Of a stretch of 64,000 nt of DNA, positions 16,012 through 23,841 are shown piece after piece. Within the stretch, counting starts at the first letter, position 1, and each line of letters begins with the position of its first letter. Origin of the DNA: JBDHHQ01 sp039586035 (GTDB taxonomy: Bacteria; Gemmatimonadota; Gemmatimonadetes; Longimicrobiales; Gaopeijiaceae); NCBI GenBank assembly GCA_039586035.1, contig JBDHLD010000008.1:1-64000 (forward strand). The letters are read 5' to 3'. Both the position numbers and the translations under genes were made by a program. Below the pieces are notes generated by a model. That model saw only the letters and a program-made list of their open reading frames with translations, did no database searches and was not told the DNA's origin.

Positions 16012-17668
16012 GGAGTCGCCGGAGCCCGAGCTCCGCGGTGAAGGCCCGAGATCTCTGCACGGCCGCTGCCAGGGGCGAAGTCCCTGGCGCAGGTCGGATG
16101 GTCGGTGACGCCGAACCGGGCGAGGCGCCGACCGCCGCCGGACGTACCCGTGCCGAGCCCCGAGGCGACGAGGCCGTGGCCGGGGGTGAGCTGGCCGTGT
16201 GGGGCTGGACCCCGGTCGCGTCCGGCGGCGCTGCGGAGGTGTCGGACTGGACGGCGGCGGTATCCGGTGGCACCCCGGTGGTGTCGGACCGGACGGCCGC
16301 GGTGTCCCGTGCGACCCCGGCGGTGTCCGGCGCGACGGCGGGGACGGCCGCGGCGCTGTCTGGCTGGGCCGCGGCGGTGTCTCGCTGCGTGCCGGTCGTG
16401 TCCGGCACTGCCAGGCTGTCCACCGCCAGGCTGTCCGCAGCGACGGTATCGAGGGGCGGTGGCTCCGGTCCCCGGAACGGGATGTCGCCGCCGCCCTCCG
16501 GCACCCCCGCGATGTTGGTCACACCCGTGGCGGTCGCCCGGTAGCGGGCCTCGGGGGCCAGCGGCCCGTCCAACAGGACGTAGACCATCTGAGACGGGGC
16601 CAGCCGTACCGGGAGGGTGTCCGCGAGCGCGGGCTCCTCCTCGACCGGGGGCTCGGCCGGTGGAGGCGGCTCCGGTGCCGCTCCTGTGGTGTCCGCCGCA
16701 GCCGCCTCGAGCGCCGCCAGGGAATCCGCCACCGCCTGGAGCGAATCCGCCAGGGCCGCCCGGTACTCCTCGTAGGCGTGGGCGTGGAGGACGCGGGTCA
16801 CGAGCGGGACCGTCAGCGTGTCCGGCGCCACCGAGTCGGCGATCACCGTCACCGTGACGCCGGCCAGCGAGGAGTCGGGATCCAGGTAGTCGTCGAAGCC
16901 GACCTCCAGCGTCGCCGAGTCCGTGGCCTCGGCCCCGGCCAGCATGGCAGGGGTCGTGTCCGGTGCCAGGAGCTCCAGGAAGACCAGGGCCGTGTCCGCC
17001 GCCCCGAGCTCCTGCCCGTCGAGGAGGGCCTGTGGCTCGGTGAAGTCCGGTTCGAAGTTCCGGTTCACGTCCAGGTAGGCGATGACGTCGTAGGTCCCCT
17101 CCGGGACCCCGCGCAGCGCGAAGATACCCTCGTCACCGCTGAGGGTCGTGTAGGCGATGGAGTCTCCGCCCACTGGCCGCGCGTCGACCCTGGCGTCGGT
17201 GACCGGTTGGAGCGTGATTCGATCGTCCAACACGCCGGCCAGGGCGTTGTCCGTGAAGTCCGGACCCGTCGAGAAGAAGAACTCGAAGGGCTCTGGGAGC
17301 GGGTTGTTGAACATGTCCCGGATCACGGGCAAGACCGTGATTCGGTAGACGACCCCCTCGACGAATCCGCCTTGCATGGAGATGTCGATGGCGCTTCGGC
17401 GGTTCCTGACCCGAACGTCACCGGTGCGGGGTGACACCTCCACGGCGTTGTTCATGCTGCCCGCCGACACCCGCTCGCTGATGCGCTCGTTGAACTCCAC
17501 GCGCACGGACGACGTGAAGGGCTCCACCAGCGCGAACGTGTCGGGCCGGGTCGATATCACGAACGGCGGGATTCGGTCGGGCGTGCCGCCTGGCGGCGTG
17601 CCCTGTCGCGCACAAGCCGCTGAAAGAGCCACTACGCCGACCGCACACCAAAGGATCGTCCGGCCCAA
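16004..17668 (-). CDS. Ig-like (Big_5/SbsA-type) lipoprotein with heptad-repeat tail
   Basis: This 554-residue protein begins with a lipoprotein signal (lipobox ALSAAC, Cys19). Residues about 31-136 form an Ig-like domain of the SbsA/Big_5 type (PPFVISTRPDTFALVEPFTSSVRVEFNE..., ending FFFSTG). Residues about 140-235 resemble a carboxypeptidase-regulatory-like beta-sandwich (GIFALRGVPEGTYDVIAYLD). A further strand-rich region with a short Ala-rich helix follows. Residues 447-502 are eight heptads of the form xDTAAVx, then a Ser/Pro/Ala tail ends GLRRLRD. It is probably a surface protein anchored in the outer membrane. The function is unknown. Confidence 0.82.
   Translation of the reverse strand: MGRTILWCAVGVVALSAACARQGTPPGGTPDRIPPFVISTRPDTFALVEPFTSSVRVEFNERISERVSAGSMNNAVEVSPRTGDVRVRNRRSAIDISMQGGFVEGVVYRITVLPVIRDMFNNPLPEPFEFFFSTGPDFTDNALAGVLDDRITLQPVTDARVDARPVGGDSIAYTTLSGDEGIFALRGVPEGTYDVIAYLDVNRNFEPDFTEPQALLDGQELGAADTALVFLELLAPDTTPAMLAGAEATDSATLEVGFDDYLDPDSSLAGVTVTVIADSVAPDTLTVPLVTRVLHAHAYEEYRAALADSLQAVADSLAALEAAAADTTGAAPEPPPPAEPPVEEEPALADTLPVRLAPSQMVYVLLDGPLAPEARYRATATGVTNIAGVPEGGGDIPFRGPEPPPLDTVAADSLAVDSLAVPDTTGTQRDTAAAQPDSAAAVPAVAPDTAGVARDTAAVRSDTTGVPPDTAAVQSDTSAAPPDATGVQPHTASSPPATASSPRGSARVRPAAVGASPGSASPTIRPAPGTSPLAAAVQRSRAFTAELGLRRLRD
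16163..16330 (-). repeat. Eight 21-bp in-frame repeats coding for xDTAAVx heptads
   Basis: Residues 447-502 of the Ig-like lipoprotein read PDTAGVA, RDTAAVR, SDTTGVP, PDTAAVQ, SDTSAAP, PDATGVQ, PHTASSP and PATASSP, an exact period of seven residues or 21 bases. The repeats degenerate towards the C-terminus. In-frame tandem repeats of this kind can change copy number. Confidence 0.85.
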
Positions 17669-17703
17669 CTCCAGCCCTCCCGCCTCCTTCCGGGAACGCG
17701 CGC

Positions 17704-20460
17704 TCAGCGGCCGGCCAGGTGTTGCAGCTTCTCGCCGAGCTTCGCGATCTGCTCCCGGGCGGCGCGCGCCTTGTCCCGTTCTCGCTCCACGACCTCCGCG
17801 GGAGCGCGCTCCACGAACGCCTGGTTACCCAGGCGCCGGTCCAGGTCCGCCACGTGCTTCTCGAGCCTGTCGACCTCTTGGCGCAGCCGATCCACCTCCC
17901 GCTCCACGTCGATGACCCCCTCCAGCGGCAAGAAGACCTCGGTGCCGTTACCGAGCACGGCGTGCGCTCCCACCCCATGTCCCGGGGCTGAGCCACTCTC
18001 TGCCGATCCCACGCGGGCGAGACGGCGCAAGGCGTCGCCCTGGGTCTGAAGTGTATCGTCGAATCCGGCCGGCGCCCCGGACAATACGACCGACACCTCC
18101 TGTCCTTCACCGACGCCGTACTCCTTTCGGAGGCTCCGCACCTGCGTGATGAGCTCCTGGAGCGCGGCCATCTGCCCCTCGGCGTCCGCGTCTGCACGCT
18201 GCGGATCGGGTGAAGGCCAGGAAGCCACGATGAGGGCCGCGGGCCGCTCCTGACCCTCAGGCCAGGGCAGGCGTCCCCACAGCTCCTCGGTCACGAACGG
18301 AATGAGCGGATGCAGCAGTCGGCAGATGCTGTCGAAGACGGTGACCAGCGTGCTGCGGGCGGCCTCCCGGCTGGCCTCGTCCTCGGAACGGATCCGGCTC
18401 TTCACCAGCTCGAGGTACCAGTCGGCGAACTCGCCCCAGAAGAAGTGGTAGAGGGTGTCGGCCACTTCGTGCAGACGGAACCGCTCCAGATCACGGGTCA
18501 CGCTCTCGGTCGCCTGCTCGAGGCGGGACAGAATCCACCGGTCCTCGAGCTCGAGGTTGCCCGCCACCTCCGACATCGGGCGCACCGGCGCGTCACCGAC
18601 GCTGGTCAGCGTGAACCGGCCCGCGTTCCAGAGCTTGTTCGCGAAGTTCCGCCCCGGAGAGAACGATGCCTCCAGATCGTCGGGGTCGAGATACAGGTCC
18701 GTGCCTACGCCCGCCGCCGAGAGAAGCGTGAAGCGAAGCGCGTCGGCGCCGAACTGGTCGACCACTTCCAGCGGATCGATGCCGTTGCCCAGCGACTTGG
18801 ACATCTTGCGGCCCTGGCTGTCCCGCACGGTACCGTGGAGGTACACCTGGCGGAACGGCGTCTCGCCCATGACCTCGTAGCCGATCATGATCATGCGGGC
18901 GACCCAGAAGAACAGGATCTCGGGGGCCGTCGAAAGGACGTGCCCCGGATAGAACGCCCTCAGGTCATCGGTTTCGTCGGGCCAGCCGAACGTCGAGAAC
19001 GGCCAGAGCTGGGAGCTGAACCACGTGTCCAGCACGTCGGGGTCCTGCTCGAGCTCGGCGGCTCCACACTGCGGACACGCATCCGGGTCCTCGGTGGCCG
19101 CGATCACCTCGCCGCAGTCGGCGCAGTACCAGACGGGAATCCGGTGTCCCCACCAGAGCTGTCGTGAGATGCACCAGTCCCGGATGTTCTCGAGCCAGTG
19201 CTCGTACACCTTCTTCCACCGGGTCGGCGCGAACGTGACCGTCCCGTCCCGCGAGGCCTGGAGGGCCGGCTCGGCCAGTGGCTGCATCTTGACGAACCAC
19301 TGCTCCGACAGGCGCGGCTCGACCACCGTGTGACAACGGTAGCAGTGGGGCACCGAATGGGTGTGGGGGTCGCTCCCCGCCAGCAACCCATCGGCGTCCA
19401 GCGCGGCCAGGACGGCCTCCCGGGCCTCGAAACGGTCCATGCCCCGGAATGCCTCCGGAGCGTTGTCGTTGAGGCTCGCCCCTTCCGTCATGATGTCGAG
19501 CAGCGGCAACTCCGCCCTCCGCGCGATCTCGAAGTCGTTCGGGTCGTGGGCCGGCGTGACCTTCACCATGCCCGTGCCGAAGTCCGAGTCGACGTAGGGG
19601 TCGGCCACCACGGGGATCGTGCGCCCCGTCAACGGCAGCTCGACACGGGCGCCCACCAGGGCCGCATAGCGCTCGTCCTGGGGGTTCACGGCCACGCCGG
19701 TGTCGCCCAGCATCGTTTCCGGGCGCGTGGTGGAGACCGTCAGGTACCAGCGGCCGTCGTCGAGCCGCGCGATCGCCGCGGCCCCGGCGCGCGCGGCCGC
19801 CTCGGCGGCGCCCCACGACGGCTCCGGGAAGGGGTAGCGCAGGTGATACAGCCGTCCCTCGACCTCCTCGCCCTCGGCTTCCTCGTTCGACAGCGCCGTG
19901 TGACAGCGGGGGCACCAGTTGATGATGTACTCCCCCCGGTAGATCAGCCCCTTGTCGTACAGACGGACGAAGACCTCGCGCACGGCCCGGCTCAGGCCCG
20001 GATCCAGCGTGAACGCAGTCCGCTCCCAGTCGCACGAGCAGCCGATGGCCTCGAGCTGCTCGAGGATGGTGCCGCCGGTCTCGTGGACGTATGCCCACAC
20101 CCGCTCTACGAAGGCCTCGCGGCCCAGGTCGTCCCGGGTGACGCCCTCCTTCGCCAGGAGGCGCTCCACCACGTTCTGTGTCGCGATCCCCGCGTGATCG
20201 GTGCCGGGCAGCCACTCCGACGCGCGGCCCTGCATCCGCCGCCAGCGGATGAGCACGTCCTGGATCGTGTTGTTCAGGCCGTGACCGGCGTGAAGGACGG
20301 CGGTGACGTTGGGCGGCGGGATGACGATGACGAAAGGATCCGCCCCTTCGGCCAACACCCGGCTGGCAGGAACGTGGAAGTATCCCGCCTCTTTCCAGGC
20401 CTTGTAGATGGGGCCTTCGATCGCGTTCGGGTCGAATCGAGTGGACAGCTGTTCAGCCAC
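17704..20460 (-). CDS. valS: Valyl-tRNA synthetase
   Basis: This 918-residue class I synthetase shows the HIGH-type motif in PPNVTAVLHAGHGLNN, the editing domain (TRPETMLGDTGVAVNP and WCPRCHT), the second signature KMSKSLGNG, and a C-terminal arm ending in a coiled coil (EREVDRLRQEVDRLEKH). The QRLI/WCISRQLWWGHRIPVWYC block is diagnostic of ValRS. The start MAEQLSTRFDPNAIE is normal. It stands 35 bp before the Ig-like lipoprotein gene and has its own upstream gap of 196 bp. Confidence 0.97.
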   Translation of the reverse strand: MAEQLSTRFDPNAIEGPIYKAWKEAGYFHVPASRVLAEGADPFVIVIPPPNVTAVLHAGHGLNNTIQDVLIRWRRMQGRASEWLPGTDHAGIATQNVVERLLAKEGVTRDDLGREAFVERVWAYVHETGGTILEQLEAIGCSCDWERTAFTLDPGLSRAVREVFVRLYDKGLIYRGEYIINWCPRCHTALSNEEAEGEEVEGRLYHLRYPFPEPSWGAAEAAARAGAAAIARLDDGRWYLTVSTTRPETMLGDTGVAVNPQDERYAALVGARVELPLTGRTIPVVADPYVDSDFGTGMVKVTPAHDPNDFEIARRAELPLLDIMTEGASLNDNAPEAFRGMDRFEAREAVLAALDADGLLAGSDPHTHSVPHCYRCHTVVEPRLSEQWFVKMQPLAEPALQASRDGTVTFAPTRWKKVYEHWLENIRDWCISRQLWWGHRIPVWYCADCGEVIAATEDPDACPQCGAAELEQDPDVLDTWFSSQLWPFSTFGWPDETDDLRAFYPGHVLSTAPEILFFWVARMIMIGYEVMGETPFRQVYLHGTVRDSQGRKMSKSLGNGIDPLEVVDQFGADALRFTLLSAAGVGTDLYLDPDDLEASFSPGRNFANKLWNAGRFTLTSVGDAPVRPMSEVAGNLELEDRWILSRLEQATESVTRDLERFRLHEVADTLYHFFWGEFADWYLELVKSRIRSEDEASREAARSTLVTVFDSICRLLHPLIPFVTEELWGRLPWPEGQERPAALIVASWPSPDPQRADADAEGQMAALQELITQVRSLRKEYGVGEGQEVSVVLSGAPAGFDDTLQTQGDALRRLARVGSAESGSAPGHGVGAHAVLGNGTEVFLPLEGVIDVEREVDRLRQEVDRLEKHVADLDRRLGNQAFVERAPAEVVERERDKARAAREQIAKLGEKLQHLAGR

Positions 20461-20656
20461 GATGCGTCCTATTCCGATCAGAGGCCCGTCCTCGGCCTCG
20501 ACCGATGGACGGGTCCTTCGTCACGGTGGGTGATGGTGCGTAGTGCCGGGAGTGTCGTTCAGCGGCCCGGCGAGCCCGGAAGTTTACCGCGAACGCGAAA
20601 GGGCCGTCAATTTGGCCGCCACTCTCGACGCCCGGGCCCTGAGCGGCCGCCCACGG

Positions 20657-21517
20657 CTACTCGCGACGCCGGGTGGTGTCCGGCGGAGCCTCGCCCCCGC
20701 CCTGGGGAGGCTCGATCTCTCCTCGCTCCTGGGCGCGCTCGGCGTCGCGACGCTCGCGAATGGCCCTGGCTCGCTCCTTCAGCGTCTCCCGCACGGCGCC
20801 GCTCGACGCGCCTCGCTCGATGTCTCCGAGCTCGTACGCGCGCTTGGCCAGCTCGTCCCGCTGAACGCCGTTCGACGGTCCGAAGTAGATGGGCAGCGGC
20901 AGCGTGACCTTGCCGAGGTGCAGCTTACCGGGGGAGATACCCCAGCGGTTCCCGTCGGCGTCGGTGGTGGTCCAGTCCGTGGCGGCCCTGGCCGCGTCGA
21001 CCTCCGCTGCCACCGAGTCGTTCCACGCGTCGATCGAGATCTCGAGCTCGAGCTGGAAGCGCTCTTCGGGAGTGAGATCGGTCAGCGACCGATCCACCGG
21101 CGCCCAGAGCCGCGCCGTCTCCTCGGTCGGCCGGAGCCGTTCGGCGGGTGTGTAGTCCTCCGGAATCTCCACCTCGGGGACCACGTCCTCGGCCCCGGGT
21201 CGCTCCGGCGCGTCCTCCGGTCTCACCTCGGGAAACGGCTCGGGCTGTGGCTCGAGGTCGATGAGGTCCTCCGCGACCTCCCTGATGACGATCACCTCGG
21301 TGCCCTCGGGCCGAACGAAGCGGGGCGGCAGGGGAGGACCGGCGTCGGGGGCCACGTAGCTCACCCACACCGGGTAGAAGAGGAGGAGGGCGAGATGGAC
21401 AAGGGCGGAGATGAACAGCGAAACCGCGAGAATCGGGGAGCGCCGAGCCCTACGCTCCGGGACCCCGTCGGGGAGGCCGCCCGGCTGTTCCGTGGTCCCC
21501 ACGTCGGTTTGCGCCAT
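20657..21517 (-). CDS. Membrane-anchored protein with TonB-like N-terminus
   Basis: From ATG 21517 (286 aa) a basic cytoplasmic segment precedes one membrane helix (about residues 28-50, ILAVSLFISALVHLALLLFY). An acidic Pro/Glu-rich stretch follows (about 80-130), then a mixed region with WAPVDRSLTDLTPEERFQLELE and a very charged C-terminus. The short cytoplasmic N-terminus, single helix and Pro-rich periplasmic linker resemble TonB-family energy transducers, but I see no TonB C-terminal domain. The function is not recognised. Confidence 0.65.
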   Translation of the reverse strand: MAQTDVGTTEQPGGLPDGVPERRARRSPILAVSLFISALVHLALLLFYPVWVSYVAPDAGPPLPPRFVRPEGTEVIVIREVAEDLIDLEPQPEPFPEVRPEDAPERPGAEDVVPEVEIPEDYTPAERLRPTEETARLWAPVDRSLTDLTPEERFQLELEISIDAWNDSVAAEVDAARAATDWTTTDADGNRWGISPGKLHLGKVTLPLPIYFGPSNGVQRDELAKRAYELGDIERGASSGAVRETLKERARAIRERRDAERAQERGEIEPPQGGGEAPPDTTRRRE

Positions 21518-21686
21518 CCGCTTGATAACCCCGCCGTAATCCCCGGTTCCCGGCGCCAATCAGCCGTTTCTGCCGTGCAGACAGGCGATTTCCGCCGCAC
21601 CAGTGCCCCTACCTTGGACTCGAATCGACCCCCCGCAGGGTTGCCCTGCGGGCCGGGCCGCATCGCGTGGCTTCGCGCGGCCGCCC

Positions 21687-22865
21687 TCAGCCCGCGACGC
21701 CCGAGCGGACTCGGCCCAGGCGTTCGGCCGCCTCGGCCAGCCTCTCCTCCGAGTCCGTCAGCGCGATGCGGAAGAAGCCCTCACCACCGGCGCCGAGCGC
21801 AGAGCCAGGCATGACGATTACGCCCTCCTGCTCCAGGGCCCGCTGGGTGAACGAGGCCGCCGGCTCGCCTCCGGGAACGGGAAGCCACAGGTACGGTGTC
21901 GCCCTGGGTACGGACAGCGCGAAGCCCGCAGCCGTTAGCGCCTCCACCGCCGCGTCTCGCCGTGATTGGAAGCGCGTCACGTTCCCGGGCACCCATGCCT
22001 CGTAGCTACCCAGCGCCGCGGCGCCTGCCGCCTGAACGGCAAGGAACGCGCCGGTGTCGGTGAAGGACTTCACCCGGGAAAGCGCCGCGATCACACGCCG
22101 GTTCCCGGCCGCCCAGGCGATGCGCCACCCCGTCATGTTGTACGTCTTCGAGAAGGAGTGGAACTCGACGGCAACGTCCAGGGCCCCGTCCATCTCCAGA
22201 ATGGACGGAGGGCGGTACCCGTCGTAGGCGACCTCGGAGTAGGCGTTGTCGTGCACCAGGACCGCCCCGATACCCCGGCAGAAGTCCACGGCGCCCTGCA
22301 GGTAGTCGCGGGAGGCCGACGCGGCCGTGGGGTTGTTGGGGTAGTTCAGGTAGATGATCCGGGTTCGCTCCACGACGCGGGCGGGGAGCTCGTCGAGGGG
22401 GATCAGGAAGCCGTTCTCCGGGCGGAGCGGCACCAGGTACGGCTCTCCGCCGGCCAGGATCACGCCGCCCTGATAGACGGCGTAGCCCGGGTCGGGCATG
22501 ACGGCCACGTCGGCGTGGTTCATGTAGGCGAACGGCAGGTGGGCCAGACCCTCCTTCGACCCGATGAGGGGCACGAGCTCCTCGAACGGATCGAGGGACA
22601 CGCCGAAGCGATGCTCCATCCACGTGGCCACCGCTTCACGGAAGTCGGGCAGGCCCAGCTGAAAGGCATAGCGGGACATGCGCCGCACACCCGCGGCGGC
22701 GCGCAGCGCCTCGACGGCCGCCGGGGGCGGCTCCAGATCGGCGTCGCCTGCGCCCAGGTCGATCAGGTCGACGCCTTCGGCCTGCAGTCGGCGGCGGATC
22801 TCCGGGATCCCCGCCAGCGGGTAGCCCGGGAGCCGCTCGTAGACCCGGCTGTTGTCGGGGATCAC
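21687..22865 (-). CDS. dapL: LL-diaminopimelate aminotransferase-type class I/II aminotransferase
   Basis: This PLP enzyme of 392 residues starts at GTG 22865 (VIPDNSRVYERLPGYPLAGI). It shows the DapL-like pattern GAGDADLEPP, YAFQLGLPDFREAVATWM, LIGSKEGLAHL, NYPNNPTAAS, VHDNAYSEVAYDG and the Schiff-base block SFSKTYNMTGWRIAW with the PLP lysine. DapL converts tetrahydrodipicolinate directly to LL-diaminopimelate; lysA in this window takes the next product to lysine. A related aminotransferase role (such as alanine or aspartate) cannot be excluded. Confidence 0.8.
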   Translation of the reverse strand: MIPDNSRVYERLPGYPLAGIPEIRRRLQAEGVDLIDLGAGDADLEPPPAAVEALRAAAGVRRMSRYAFQLGLPDFREAVATWMEHRFGVSLDPFEELVPLIGSKEGLAHLPFAYMNHADVAVMPDPGYAVYQGGVILAGGEPYLVPLRPENGFLIPLDELPARVVERTRIIYLNYPNNPTAASASRDYLQGAVDFCRGIGAVLVHDNAYSEVAYDGYRPPSILEMDGALDVAVEFHSFSKTYNMTGWRIAWAAGNRRVIAALSRVKSFTDTGAFLAVQAAGAAALGSYEAWVPGNVTRFQSRRDAAVEALTAAGFALSVPRATPYLWLPVPGGEPAASFTQRALEQEGVIVMPGSALGAGGEGFFRIALTDSEERLAEAAERLGRVRSGVAG

Positions 22866-22932
22866 AGGCGCCGCCGAACGCCGCTGCCCGGGACTCGCAC
22901 CCCGAACGCATGGCCTCGGTGCAACCGACCGG

Positions 22933-23565
22933 TCACGGCTCGCCCCTGGCCTCGACGGGATTGGAGACCACGCTGACCCCGGGGATCTCGACCTCGACCG
23001 TGTCACCCACGGACAGGGGGCCCACGCCTTCGGGGGTGCCGGTGGCCAGGATATCGCCCGGCTCCAGGGTCATGATCGCCGAGACGTACGCGATGAGGAA
23101 CGGGATGGAGAACGCCATGTCCCGTGCCCGGCCCCGCTGACGCTCCTCGCCGTTGACGCGCGTGACCACGGAGAGCTCCGCGAGATCCAGGATGTCCGCC
23201 GGGACCGGCGCACCCACCGCACAGAAGGTGTCGAAGCCCTTGGCCCGGGCCCACTGGTTGTCCTTCCGTTGCAGATCCCGAGCGGTGACGTCGTTGAGGG
23301 CCAGGACCGCGTCGACGTAGGTGGCCGCCTCCTTCTCGGGCACGGACCGGGCCCTGCGACCCATGACGATGCCGATCTCGCCCTCGAAATCGACGCGTCC
23401 CACGCCGTGTGGCACCCGTATCGGGTCGCCCGGACCCACGAGCGACGAAGGAGGCTTGAAGAACAGGAGCGGCTCTTCCGGCAGGACGTTGCCCAGCTCG
23501 GCGGCATGGGCCAGGTAGTTCCTGCCCACGCACACGATCTTGGAGGGCGCGGCGAGGGGAATCAT
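22933..23565 (-). CDS. Fumarylacetoacetate hydrolase family protein
   Basis: This 210-residue protein is a single FAH catalytic domain: KIVCVGRNYLAHAAELG, LLFFKPPSSLVGPGDPIRVP, the metal-binding VDFEGEIGIVMGRRA, NDVTARDLQRKDNQWARAKGFD and ATGTPEGVG. This short form includes acylpyruvases, oxaloacetate decarboxylases and hydratases of catabolic pathways. The Glu pair of FEGEIG and the Asp of NDVTARD are expected Mg/Mn ligands. No catabolic partner genes are adjacent, so the substrate is undetermined; housekeeping oxaloacetate tautomerase or decarboxylase activity is plausible. Confidence 0.9.
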   Translation of the reverse strand: MIPLAAPSKIVCVGRNYLAHAAELGNVLPEEPLLFFKPPSSLVGPGDPIRVPHGVGRVDFEGEIGIVMGRRARSVPEKEAATYVDAVLALNDVTARDLQRKDNQWARAKGFDTFCAVGAPVPADILDLAELSVVTRVNGEERQRGRARDMAFSIPFLIAYVSAIMTLEPGDILATGTPEGVGPLSVGDTVEVEIPGVSVVSNPVEARGEP

Positions 23566-23637
23566 GGGCTCACCTGGCGTGTCGCTGGGGTCGCGGAGCC
23601 CGGGGCCGAGGGGCCCGGAGGCCGCCGCGGTCGGGCG

Positions 23638-23835
23638 CTACGTCGCCGGCCGGGTATGGATGATGGTGCCGATGATGCAGCCCACTCCGGCAATGGCCAG
23701 GAAGGAGCCGATCACCGCGAACCAGAATCCCAGATCCGAGTGCCCGGTTGCCCAGCCACCCGCCGACTGGCGGTAGGCGAGGCCAGCCATGAACAGCCAG
23801 ATCATTCCGATGACCAGACCGATGATACGCTTCAT
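23638..23835 (-). CDS. Small two-helix membrane protein, unknown
   Basis: This 65-residue protein has two hydrophobic helices (about residues 3-20 and 36-60) separated by a short polar loop, SAGGWATGHSDLG. It begins MKRIIGLVIGMIW and is placed six bases after the helicase gene on the same strand, which supports real translation. I do not recognise the family. Confidence 0.6.
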   Translation of the reverse strand: MKRIIGLVIGMIWLFMAGLAYRQSAGGWATGHSDLGFWFAVIGSFLAIAGVGCIIGTIIHTRPAT

Positions 23836-23841
23836 CTGCGC

